Assembly (NCBI GenBank): GCA_025361105.1
Contig: JANYAW010000355.1
Span: 1-13,474, forward strand
Reading direction: 5' to 3'
Length of the DNA: 13,474 bases
Origin: Rhodocyclaceae bacterium
Lineage (GTDB): Bacteria; Pseudomonadota; Gammaproteobacteria; Burkholderiales; Rhodocyclaceae
Shown here: in pieces, positions 1 through 6,501 of the stretch
Layout: each line of letters begins with the position of its first letter
Position numbering within the stretch: the stretch's first letter is position 1
The notes under the pieces: generated by a model
The model's database searches: none
What the model was told of the DNA's origin: nothing
The model's input: only the letters and a program-made list of their open reading frames with translations
Translations under genes and position numbers: made by a program

Positions 1-1
1 C

Positions 2-163
2 TCAGCGATCGGCGACGACCGCTTGCAAAAGCAAGCGCGTGGCACTGTCTCGCCCGACAGTTTTACCCACGGCAGCTCGGCGCAACGTATGCGTTGGTTT
101 AAGCAGGGCATTGATACCGGCGATATGAATCAATGCAATACGTTTAAGGCGGCGAATCTTTAG
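2..163 (+). CDS. ypfJ: C-terminal part of a YpfJ/KPN_02809-type neutral zinc metallopeptidase (5' end outside window)
   Basis: An open frame enters from the left edge and ends at TAG 161-163, giving the last 53 residues of a longer protein. The visible tail contains AIGDDRLQKQ, then SPDSFTHGSSAQR, then WFKQG and a final QCNTF. This matches the C-terminus I know for the YpfJ family, which are secreted or periplasmic putative neutral zinc proteases with an HExxH site lying further upstream. The catalytic motif is therefore not visible and activity cannot be judged. The next gene starts 163 bases downstream, with no clear terminator hairpin between. The family call rests on the tail alone, so it is fairly but not fully secure. 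Confidence 0.72.
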   Translation, partial: SAIGDDRLQKQARGTVSPDSFTHGSSAQRMRWFKQGIDTGDMNQCNTFKAANL

Positions 164-326
164 CTGCCTGGTGCGAACACGATACTGCGCGGTCGCTTCG
201 CCCCTGTCGTTTCGCCCTCTGGTTTCTGCATCTCACGCACTTCGCCAAGCGACTTGTCGCATTCGGCTGTTCGCGACTGCGGCGACTGGGTGATGATGCG
301 GTTCCTACCCCAATAAGGAAATTGCC

Positions 327-1070
327 ATGAATGCCATCCGTCTGAAAAAAATCACCACCTTATTCGTCGTAGTACTAGCAGGCGCTAGCCTGCTTCATTC
401 GGCCAGCGCAGTCGCCGCCGACACCCGTCGCGAAACCCGTGCAGTCAGCGGGCCGATTACTTCCGTGCGGCTTATCGGGCCGATTGATATGGCGATTAGT
501 CAAGGCGAAACGCATGGCGTGATTGTCGAGGGCGAGGCGCAGGATTTGGCTCACATCACTATTGAAATTAGTGGCGGTGAAATGAGCGTGCGCTATGAAC
601 AAGAGAAATCAGCTTGGGTAAACTTCTCGTCTCACCATTCGCTGCGCGCTATCGTTGCCATGCCAGATATTCGCAAAGTCGCCGTAGTCGGCTCGGGCGA
701 TGTAGCGATGTCGGCTTTCAATCTGAATGACGGAAAACTGGAAATTGAAGTCAACGGATCGGGCGATGTCAAACTCGCCAATCTGAAAGCCAAAGCACTG
801 GCCGTGCGCATTCGTGGCAGTGGCGATGTGACCGCGATCGGTCAAGTCAGCGCGCAGGAAATCGCGATTACTGGTTCCGGTGATTATTCCGGTACCGAGT
901 TGCAAACTCAAACCAGTGCAGTGTCGGTTAAAGGTTCGGGTGACGCCAAAGTCTGGGCGACCGACACGCTCGCAGTCAGCATCGCTGGTAGTGGTGATGT
1001 GGCCTACCGTGGGCAGCCGAAGTTACAACAGTCGATCGCGGGATCGGGCGAAGTGCACCAGATTCGCTAG
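327..1070 (+). CDS. Secreted GSGD-repeat protein, DUF2807 (putative auto-transporter adhesin head GIN domain) family
   Basis: This is a 247-residue protein with an N-terminal signal peptide: a basic start (MNAIRLKK), a hydrophobic core at about residues 10-24, and a likely signal peptidase I site after the AVA/AVAA stretch near residues 28-31. The mature part carries GSGD at residues 122, 144, 164, 183, 203 and 221 and GSGE at 239, spaced 18-22 residues apart. This regular turn repeat is the hallmark of DUF2807 (head GIN domain) proteins, which fold as a right-handed beta-helix-like stack. The cellular role of the family is not well defined; export to periplasm or outer surface is inferred from the signal peptide. 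The ATG is preceded by AAGGAA about 7 bases upstream, supporting this start. It stands alone, convergent with the MerR gene. Confidence 0.85.
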   Translation: MNAIRLKKITTLFVVVLAGASLLHSASAVAADTRRETRAVSGPITSVRLIGPIDMAISQGETHGVIVEGEAQDLAHITIEISGGEMSVRYEQEKSAWVNFSSHHSLRAIVAMPDIRKVAVVGSGDVAMSAFNLNDGKLEIEVNGSGDVKLANLKAKALAVRIRGSGDVTAIGQVSAQEIAITGSGDYSGTELQTQTSAVSVKGSGDAKVWATDTLAVSIAGSGDVAYRGQPKLQQSIAGSGEVHQIR

Positions 1071-1114
1071 CCGCAACCTAGACGCAACCCCGACGCAACG
1101 AATCTGCAAACGTC

Positions 1115-1567
1115 TTACGCCGCAGGCTTCTTGCGGCGTTTGCGTTTCATGTCCGCAAGCATTTCGTTGCGGATAATTTTTAGTTCTGCCAGTGTGGTCG
1201 CGATGTGATCGCGACGCGCTTCGAGTTCGCCGATTGATTCATCGATACGCCCGAGGATGTATTCGAGCTGGGCAACTTTTCCTTGGCCGCGTTCGCCGTA
1301 CAAATCGAGAATGTGTTTGACCTCGGCCAGCGACATGCCCATTGCCTTGCCGCGTTGGATGAGCGACAGACGCACCACATCGCGCCTTGTGTAGGCTCGA
1401 CCACCATTGATACGGCGCGGCGTTAGTAATTCTTTGTCTTCATAGAAGCGAATCGCACGCGCCGTGGTGCCGCAGGCAGCCGCTAGCTCGGTGATGCCGA
1501 AATATTTTGTCTCGGCATCATCCGGCTTGCGAAGGGAGGCGACGTAATCGCGTGCGACTTTGCTCAA
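1115..1567 (-). CDS. MerR-family transcriptional regulator, likely regulator of the divergent acyl-CoA operon
   Basis: This 150-residue protein has a MerR DNA-binding domain: a winged HTH starting at about residue 22 (YFGITELAAACGTTARAIRFYEDK) and the wing with RAYTRRD at 57-63. A dimerisation coiled coil follows at about 97-135, then a very basic tail (KRKRRKK). There are no cysteines in the C-terminal part, so it is not a metal- or redox-sensing MerR. It looks more like the short MerR regulators (LiuR type) that control acyl-CoA degradation operons. The start is TTG at 1565-1567; no in-frame ATG or GTG exists between it and the upstream stop, and AAGG lies about 10 bases upstream. It begins 2 bases after the SCP2-like gene stop, so the two are one minus-strand transcription unit. 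It probably binds the inverted repeats between the divergent promoters; the effector is unknown. Confidence 0.82.
   Translation of the reverse strand: MSKVARDYVASLRKPDDAETKYFGITELAAACGTTARAIRFYEDKELLTPRRINGGRAYTRRDVVRLSLIQRGKAMGMSLAEVKHILDLYGERGQGKVAQLEYILGRIDESIGELEARRDHIATTLAELKIIRNEMLADMKRKRRKKPAA
1117..1139. terminator. Hairpin at the convergent gene ends (possible bidirectional terminator)
   Basis: An 8-bp perfect inverted repeat (ACGCCGCA and TGCGGCGT) with a 7-base loop sits between the convergent DUF2807 gene and the MerR gene, overlapping the last codons of the latter. On the plus strand it is followed by TTGCGTTTC, a weak T-tract. Position and stem strength suggest it ends DUF2807 transcription; the poor T-run keeps confidence low. 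Confidence 0.4.
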
Positions 1568-1569
1568 AC

Positions 1570-1866
1570 CTAGACGACCTTGTTCAGCCGCATGGCGACA
1601 CTCATATCGCCGGAAACGCTAAAGCGACCAGTCATGAATCCAGTCACCGGTTCCAGGTCGCCACTAAGCAACGCAGTCAAGTTTTCCAGCGTGATAGCGA
1701 CCGTGCATTCGGTATCACGATTATTGTTGTCCACCGTATTCGGCGTCGACTTGCCGTCTATCACCACCACGCCATCGCTGCCGCAATCAAACTTCAGCGT
1801 GGCACCGAGGCCACTATCGGCACCGACTTTTTGGGTTAGTGTGCTGGTGCATTCTTGTAGATTCAT
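1570..1866 (-). CDS. Small SCP2-like (sterol carrier protein) domain protein
   Basis: This is a 98-residue protein resembling stand-alone SCP2 domains, small soluble proteins with a hydrophobic pocket that bind lipids or acyl-CoA. Visible features are a strand-rich start with LKFDCGSDGVVVIDG, then the conserved C-terminal segment GFMTGRFSVSGDMSVAMRL (about residues 76-94), matching the usual GxxxGKxxxxGDxxxA pattern. I chose the ATG at 1864-1866 rather than the one 18 bases upstream because GGAAGGA lies at good spacing before it, while the outer ATG has no Shine-Dalgarno. It is co-transcribed with the MerR gene and divergent from the catabolic operon. It may carry the acyl-CoA or hydrophobic acid handled by that operon; this is inference from context. 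There is no signal peptide, so it should be cytoplasmic. Confidence 0.78.
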   Translation of the reverse strand: MNLQECTSTLTQKVGADSGLGATLKFDCGSDGVVVIDGKSTPNTVDNNNRDTECTVAITLENLTALLSGDLEPVTGFMTGRFSVSGDMSVAMRLNKVV

Positions 1867-1911
1867 TTTCTTCCTTCCGTTCATTTATTTGAGTTGGTTG
1901 CGTCGAGCACA

Positions 1912-1940
1912 ATCCTAGACCTGCATTTTCCGAATATCAA
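1912..1940 (-). promoter_or_regulatory. Candidate sigma-70 promoter for the SCP2-merR unit
   Basis: On the minus strand, TTGATA (complement of 1935-1940) and TAGGAT (complement of 1912-1917) are separated by exactly 17 bases. This would start transcription near 1905, about 40 bases before the SCP2 gene ATG. It matches the -35 at 5 of 6 positions and the -10 at 4 of 6. Confidence 0.45.
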
Positions 1941-1947
1941 GAAATAT

Positions 1948-1996
1948 TTGACGCATACGACCGAATGTTGACCTATACGTCAACCTGACGTAGCAT
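1948..1996 (+). promoter_or_regulatory. Divergent control region: inverted-repeat operator(s) and promoter of the acyl-CoA operon
   Basis: Positions 1967-1984 read GTTGACCTATACGTCAAC, a near-perfect dyad (GTTGAC / GTCAAC). Overlapping it is a second dyad, ACGTCA-acc-TGACGT, at 1977-1991, and another TTGACG lies at 1948-1953. These repeated TTGAC/GTCAA half-sites are the obvious binding place for the divergent MerR protein. Two promoter readings are possible. One is TTGACC (1968-1973) with TAGCAT (1991-1996), spacer 17. The other is TTGACG (1948-1953) with TATACG (1974-1979), a long 20-base spacer as in MerR-activated promoters. I cannot decide between them by eye. Confidence 0.5.
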
Positions 1997-2016
1997 CTCA
2001 ATTGGAGATCAAGATC

Positions 2017-2913
2017 ATGTCCGACAGTGACGAACAAATAACCCCATCAACTTACGCCAGCGTTTTGCGCGCCGGGCTGTTTGCCGACCAGGTGATGTGG
2101 GTCACCGGCGGTGGCAGTGGCATTGGCCGTTGCGTCGCGCATGAGTTGGCGTCGCTCGGGGCAACGGTCATTCTGAGCGGGCGTACGCAAGCCAAGCTGG
2201 ATCAGGTTGCCGCTGAAATTTCCGACGACGGCGGCATCGCCGATACCGTCGCCTTCGATATCCGCGACGAAGAGGCCGTCAAGGCCGGTGTGAAAACCAT
2301 CGTCGCCAAACACGGACGGATTCATGGTCTGGTGAACAACGCCGGTGGGCAATTTCCGGCGCCGTTGATGGCAATCAACAAAAAGGGCTTTGACGCGGTG
2401 GTGTCAAACAATCTGACCGGCGGATTCTTGATGATGCGCGAAGTTTTCGTGCAAAGCATGCAGGCACATGGCGGCGCAATTGTGAATATGACGGCCGACT
2501 TTCGCAACGGCATGCCGGGCATGGCGCACTCTGGCGCAGCGCGTGCCGGTATGAGCAATCTCACCGCTACCGCCGCGTTTGAATGGGGTCACGCGGCGGT
2601 ACGCGTCAATGCGGTGTCGCCGGGCTGGATCGCTTCATCGGGGATGGACACTTACGAAGGCGCGTTCAAAGCGTTCATTCCCAAGCTCAAAAATCATGTG
2701 CCACTGGGGCGCTTGGCTACCGAAGCAGAGGTGTCCGCCGTGATATGTTTTTTGCTCTCGCCCGGCGCGGCCTTTGTCACCGGCATCACCGTGCAAATCG
2801 ACGGCGCGGCATCTCTGGGCAGTGCGATTTTCCCGCGCGCGCCACTTGCTCGCACCGAGGCATACAACGGCTTTCATCGCGCCGAACTTCCTGACGTGCT
2901 TAAGAACAGCTAG
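2017..2913 (+). CDS. SDR-family oxidoreductase of the 2-enoyl/2,4-dienoyl-CoA reductase type (AtuB/AtuG-like)
   Basis: This 298-residue classical-length SDR has a Rossmann motif TGGGSGIG (30-37), NNAG (107-110) and SPGW (201-204). LSGR after beta-2 (53-56) has no acidic residue, suggesting NADP(H). The usual YxxxK pair is absent: the equivalent segment is HSGAARAG (171-178), with Ser172 and Arg176 at the Tyr and Lys places by my alignment. This pattern is known from peroxisomal trans-2-enoyl-CoA reductase and 2,4-dienoyl-CoA reductase relatives, so it likely acts on an enoyl-CoA or terpenoid intermediate rather than a simple alcohol. A longer TTG-start frame from 2002 exists, but ATG 2017 has GGAG (2004-2007) at proper spacing. 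It is the first gene of the rightward operon; the next starts 2 bases after its stop. AtuB sits in the same place in the terpene cluster. The exact substrate is unknown. Confidence 0.82.
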   Translation: MSDSDEQITPSTYASVLRAGLFADQVMWVTGGGSGIGRCVAHELASLGATVILSGRTQAKLDQVAAEISDDGGIADTVAFDIRDEEAVKAGVKTIVAKHGRIHGLVNNAGGQFPAPLMAINKKGFDAVVSNNLTGGFLMMREVFVQSMQAHGGAIVNMTADFRNGMPGMAHSGAARAGMSNLTATAAFEWGHAAVRVNAVSPGWIASSGMDTYEGAFKAFIPKLKNHVPLGRLATEAEVSAVICFLLSPGAAFVTGITVQIDGAASLGSAIFPRAPLARTEAYNGFHRAELPDVLKNS

Positions 2914-2915
2914 CC

Positions 2916-4538
2916 ATGCCACAGCTCGTTTCGCTCTTGAAGCCCCACTCGGAAGCCTTCGCTGCCAACGCCGCACGCATGGCGGAGCGACTGGCCGAAG
3001 TGCGCGCGCTGGAACAAAAAGTCCGTGATGAATCATCCAGCAAACGCGAAAAATTTGAAGCGCGCGGTCAACTTCTGCCGCGCGAGCGGGTCGCGCAACT
3101 CATCGACCGTGGCAGCGATTTTTTGGAGCTGTCGACGCTGGCCGGTTTGGGCATGCACGATGACGATGGGAAAAAATTGGTGCTCGGCGGTGGTTCGATT
3201 GTTGGTATTGGTGTCGTGGCCGGCAAGCGCTGTTTGATCTCTGCTTCTGATTCTGCAATTAAAGGCGGCACGGTCGCGCCTATGGGCTTGAAGAAAGGTT
3301 TGCGCGCGCAAGAGATTGCCCGCGAAAACAAATTACCCTCGGTGTCATTGATCGAAAGCGGCGGCGCGAATCTGATGTATCAGGCCGAAATCTTCATCGA
3401 CGGCGGTCGCACTTTCGCCAATCAATCACGCTTGTCGGCTGCGGGCATTCCGCAAATTACCGTCGTGCATGGGCCGTCCACTGCGGGTGGTGCGTACTTA
3501 CCGGGGCTGTCGGCCTACGTAATTTTGGTGCGCGGGCGTTCGAGCATTTACCTAGCCGGACCGCCACTGGTCAAGGCCGCGATGGGCGAGGAGGTGGATG
3601 AGGAAAGTCTGGGCGGCGCAGAAATGCACGCCAGTGTGACCGGCCTTGGGGAATATCTATGCGAAAACGACGCCCACGCGATTGCGATGGCACGCGAAGT
3701 GATGGATAAATTGAAATGGGACAGCGTATCGCCAGCACCAACTGACGTGTCAAAGAACATCGCACCACTTTTTTCACCCGACGAATTACTCGGCGTCGTT
3801 CCCGCAGACGACCGCGAGCCCTACGACGTGCGCGAAGTCATGGCACGGATTGTCGACGTCTCGGACTTCCTCGAATTCAAAGCCGAATACGCCGCCGATA
3901 CTGTCTGTGGGCATGCGCGTATCGATGGTCATCATGTCGGCATACTCGGCAATAACGGCCCGATACAACCCGATGGCTCGAGCAAGGCGGCGCAATTCAT
4001 ACAACTGTGCGACCAAACCAATACGCCCTTGGTGTTTTTGCAAAACACCACCGGCTACATGGTCGGCAGTGCCGCCGAGCGTGCTGGCGCGATCAAGCAT
4101 GGCTCGAAAATGATACAGGCGGTGGCCAATGCACGCGTCCCCAAGCTCACCATCGTACTCGGCGGCTCCTACGGCGCGGGCAATTACGGCATGTGCGGGC
4201 GCGGCTTTGACCCACGCTTTATCTTCGCCTGGCCTTCGGCACGGACAGCCGTCATGGGTGCAGCGCAGGCAGCGAAAGTGATGGAAATCGTCGGCCGTGC
4301 CAAGCTGGTACGCGCTGGACAAACCGTCAACGACGATGCCTTGAAAGCCATGTCAGACGGCTTGCGTTTGCGCCTTGAAAAGGAATCTACGGCGCTGTTC
4401 GGCACGGCGCGCCTGTGGGATGACGGCATCATCGACCCGCGCGACACGCGCACGGTACTAAGTTTGTGTCTGGCGATTTGCGCCGAAGCTGAACAGCGGA
4501 CCCTGCACCCCAACACTTTTGGTGTTTCACGTTTTTAG
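2916..4538 (+). CDS. Acyl-CoA carboxylase carboxyltransferase (beta) subunit, geranyl-CoA/methylcrotonyl-CoA carboxylase type (AtuC-like)
   Basis: This 540-residue protein has the two crotonase-like carboxyltransferase domains (about 1-265 and 285-540) of the MCC/GCC lineage, which carboxylates the gamma carbon of an alpha,beta-unsaturated acyl-CoA using carboxybiotin from the alpha subunit. Visible motifs are SAIKGGT (113-119), ESGGANLMYQAEIF (147-160), STAGGAY (188-194), LAGPPLVKAA (213-222), FLQNTTGYMVG (374-384) and GGSYGAGNYGMCGRGFDPRFIF (from 416). Gly163 (IDGGRTFANQ) falls where MCC carries a bulky Phe in HFGRIF, by my alignment. Published structures say a Gly here opens the site to geranyl-CoA while Phe restricts it to methylcrotonyl-CoA. 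It probably forms an alpha6-beta6 complex with the biotin carboxylase product of 6498-8510. The interdomain linker (268-278) is encoded by a copy of the dispersed repeat. The leucine-pathway MCC beta is the main alternative. Confidence 0.85.
   Translation: MPQLVSLLKPHSEAFAANAARMAERLAEVRALEQKVRDESSSKREKFEARGQLLPRERVAQLIDRGSDFLELSTLAGLGMHDDDGKKLVLGGGSIVGIGVVAGKRCLISASDSAIKGGTVAPMGLKKGLRAQEIARENKLPSVSLIESGGANLMYQAEIFIDGGRTFANQSRLSAAGIPQITVVHGPSTAGGAYLPGLSAYVILVRGRSSIYLAGPPLVKAAMGEEVDEESLGGAEMHASVTGLGEYLCENDAHAIAMAREVMDKLKWDSVSPAPTDVSKNIAPLFSPDELLGVVPADDREPYDVREVMARIVDVSDFLEFKAEYAADTVCGHARIDGHHVGILGNNGPIQPDGSSKAAQFIQLCDQTNTPLVFLQNTTGYMVGSAAERAGAIKHGSKMIQAVANARVPKLTIVLGGSYGAGNYGMCGRGFDPRFIFAWPSARTAVMGAAQAAKVMEIVGRAKLVRAGQTVNDDALKAMSDGLRLRLEKESTALFGTARLWDDGIIDPRDTRTVLSLCLAICAEAEQRTLHPNTFGVSRF
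3722..3748 (-). repeat. Dispersed 27-bp repeat, divergent copy inside the carboxyltransferase gene
   Basis: On the minus strand this stretch matches the intergenic repeat copies at 22 of 27 positions by hand count, including an unbroken CAGTTGGTGCTGG. In the gene it encodes SVSPAPTDV in the linker between the two carboxyltransferase domains. Confidence 0.5.
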
Positions 4539-4558
4539 TTTTCGCGAAAGGAAACGCA

Positions 4559-5716
4559 ATGCAGTTCACTACCGAACACAAGCAACTTGCCGAAACTGTG
4601 AAGCGCTTCGTCAAGGAGGAAATCAATCCGCATGTCGATGCATGGGAAAAAGCCGAGCAATTTCCGGCTCATGAAGTGTTCAAGAAAATGGGCAATCTGG
4701 GTTTGTTGGGCGTGAAATATCCTGAGGCATACGGTGGTCTTGGTCTGGATTTTTCTTATTCGATGGTGGTCGCCGAGGCGCTCGGCGATTGCAACTGCGG
4801 CGGCGTGCCGATGGCGATAGGCGTGCAGACCGATATGTGTACCCCCGCGTTGGCACGTTTCGGTTCCGATGAACTGAAACGCAATTTTCTCGCTCCGGCG
4901 ATCGCTGGCGACATGGTCGGTTGCATTGGCGTCAGCGAGGTCGGTGGCGGCTCGGACGTGGCGTCGATCAAAACCCATGCGCGGCGCGACGGCGACGATT
5001 TCATTATCAACGGCGGCAAGATGTGGATTACCAACGGCATGCAAGCCGACTGGTGCTGCCTGTTGGTAAATACCTCGCAAGGTGCGCCGCACAAAAACAA
5101 ATCGCTCATCATGGTGCCGATGAATTTGCTAGGCATCACGCGGCAAAAGATTCACAAGATCGGCATGCATTCATCCGACACCGCGCAGTTGTTTTTTGAT
5201 GACGTGCGCGTGCCGGTGAAAAACGTGATTGGGCAGGAAGGCATGGGATTTACCTTGCAAATGATGCAGTTTCAGGAAGAGCGTCTTTACGCGGCGGCGG
5301 GCACCATCAAGGCACTGAACAACACCATTGATGAAACCATCGCCTACACGCGCGAGCGTATGGCGTTTGGCAAGCCGCTGATCAACAATCAGGTTATCCA
5401 TTTTCGTCTTGCTGAATTGCGCACCGAAGTTGAGGCCTTGCGCGCACTGACCTATCACGCGGTCGAATCCTATGTGTCGGGCAAGGACGTAACCAAGCTC
5501 GCCTCGATGGCCAAACTCAAGGCCGGCCGCCTGCTGCGCGAAGTCAATGACAGCTGTTTGCAATATTGGGGTGGTATGGGTTACACCCTCGACAGCGGTG
5601 TCGCCCGTGCCTATCGTGATGGCCGTTTGACTTCCATCGGCGGCGGTGCCGACGAGGTGATGCTCGGCATCATCTGCAAACTCGAAGGCACGCTGCCTTC
5701 CAAGTCGCTGGGATGA
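4559..5716 (+). CDS. Acyl-CoA dehydrogenase, citronellyl-CoA dehydrogenase-like (AtuD-like)
   Basis: This 385-residue FAD acyl-CoA dehydrogenase has the complete fold: N-terminal helices (1-115), a beta domain with GVSEVGGGSDVASIKTHA (124-141) and GGKMWITNG (152-160), and a C-terminal helical domain. It should make an enoyl-CoA and pass electrons to ETF. The C-terminal catalytic Glu of short- and medium-chain enzymes (the YEGT segment) is replaced by SIGGGADEVM (359-368). Instead FQEERL (238-243) offers Glu241 where isovaleryl-CoA and long-chain enzymes carry their base. This fits 3-methyl-branched substrates such as citronellyl-CoA. The N-terminal segment EEINPHVDAWEKAEQFPAHEVFKKMG resembles AtuD as I remember it. 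AAAGGAAA precedes the ATG at good spacing. The stop overlaps the next ATG (ATGA). Isovaleryl-CoA dehydrogenase is the alternative, but gene order argues against it. Confidence 0.85.
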   Translation: MQFTTEHKQLAETVKRFVKEEINPHVDAWEKAEQFPAHEVFKKMGNLGLLGVKYPEAYGGLGLDFSYSMVVAEALGDCNCGGVPMAIGVQTDMCTPALARFGSDELKRNFLAPAIAGDMVGCIGVSEVGGGSDVASIKTHARRDGDDFIINGGKMWITNGMQADWCCLLVNTSQGAPHKNKSLIMVPMNLLGITRQKIHKIGMHSSDTAQLFFDDVRVPVKNVIGQEGMGFTLQMMQFQEERLYAAAGTIKALNNTIDETIAYTRERMAFGKPLINNQVIHFRLAELRTEVEALRALTYHAVESYVSGKDVTKLASMAKLKAGRLLREVNDSCLQYWGGMGYTLDSGVARAYRDGRLTSIGGGADEVMLGIICKLEGTLPSKSLG

Positions 5717-6501
5717 ATACCAGCACCATCATTTGCACGCAAGTTGGTGGCGTCACCACGCTGCTGCTCAATCGCCCCGAGTCGCGCAACGCGATGTCGC
5801 TGGCGATGGTCGATGAATTGCTGGCGGCACTGAAGGCGGCGGAAAACGACGCTAGCTCACGCGTGATCGTGCTGCGTGGCGCGGGCGGAAATTTTTGCTC
5901 GGGTGGCGATTTGAAAGACATGGCGGCAGCCCGCAGCGGCGGCGTAGATGTCATCGCTCAAGTCAATCGGCGCTTTGGCGAACTATGCGCCGCCGTTGCC
6001 GCCACGCCGCTAGCGGTGGTCGCGGCGCTTGAAGGCGGGGTGATGGGTGGTGGCTTTGGTCTGGCTTGCGTGGCTGATGTGGCGATCTGCGACAGCAGTG
6101 CAAACTTTCGTTTGCCTGAAACTTCGCTCGGCCTGGTACCTGCGCAAATCGCGCCGTATTTAGTGGAGCGTCTGGGGTATTCGCAAGCGCGGCGACTGGC
6201 CGTGACCGGCGGACGCATCGATGGTATCACTGCGGAAAAAATTGGCTTGGTGCATCAATGTTTCGCCGACACTGCCGCGCTTGATGCGGGGTTGGCAGAG
6301 ATGATAGTCGAGGTTCTGGCCTGTGCACCGCAAGCATTGGCTGCGACCAAACTGCTTGTCGCCCGCGCGCGATTGCAAACGCCTCTTGCCTTAATCGATG
6401 ATGCCGCACAGGCATTTGCACTGGCCGCGACCAGCGCGGAGGGTGCCGAAGGTGTGATGGCCTTCGTGCAAAAACGCAAACCCAATTGGGCGCCGACATG
6501 A
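5713..6501 (+). CDS. Enoyl-CoA hydratase/isomerase family protein, AtuE-like (isohexenylglutaconyl-CoA hydratase type)
   Basis: This 262-residue crotonase-fold protein is expected to hydrate the glutaconyl-CoA product of the carboxylase to a 3-hydroxyglutaryl-CoA. The oxyanion-hole segments are FCSGGDLKDM (61-70) and MGGGFGLA (111-118). Of the two crotonase catalytic glutamates, the second is kept as Glu136 in LPETSLGLVPAQIAP (134-148), while the first (E of GGGCEL in rat crotonase) is Gly116. The VPAQIAPYL stretch with a single Glu resembles AtuE and related 3-methylglutaconyl-CoA hydratases of bacteria from memory. It starts by a 4-base ATGA overlap with the dehydrogenase gene and ends by another with the biotin carboxylase gene, so translation is probably coupled. 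An isomerase function cannot be excluded given the single glutamate. Confidence 0.82.
   Translation: MNTSTIICTQVGGVTTLLLNRPESRNAMSLAMVDELLAALKAAENDASSRVIVLRGAGGNFCSGGDLKDMAAARSGGVDVIAQVNRRFGELCAAVAATPLAVVAALEGGVMGGGFGLACVADVAICDSSANFRLPETSLGLVPAQIAPYLVERLGYSQARRLAVTGGRIDGITAEKIGLVHQCFADTAALDAGLAEMIVEVLACAPQALAATKLLVARARLQTPLALIDDAAQAFALAATSAEGAEGVMAFVQKRKPNWAPT

Noticed and set aside
249..260. GCGACTTGTCGC inverted repeat before the DUF2807 gene
   Set aside because: The 2-base loop is too tight for a hairpin, with no T-run and no clear operator context.
2002..2016. Longer SDR from a TTG start at 2002
   Set aside because: The ATG at 2017 has GGAG at proper spacing; the TTG start would place the ribosome site inside the gene.
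3786..4322. Long antisense ORFs, for example within the carboxyltransferase, dehydrogenase and BKACE genes
   Set aside because: They are fully inside well-supported genes, have no family features, and are expected from the codon bias of GC-rich genes.
6486..6497. Longer biotin carboxylase from a TTG start at 6486
   Set aside because: The ATGA overlap at 6498 matches the coupling used by the adjacent genes.
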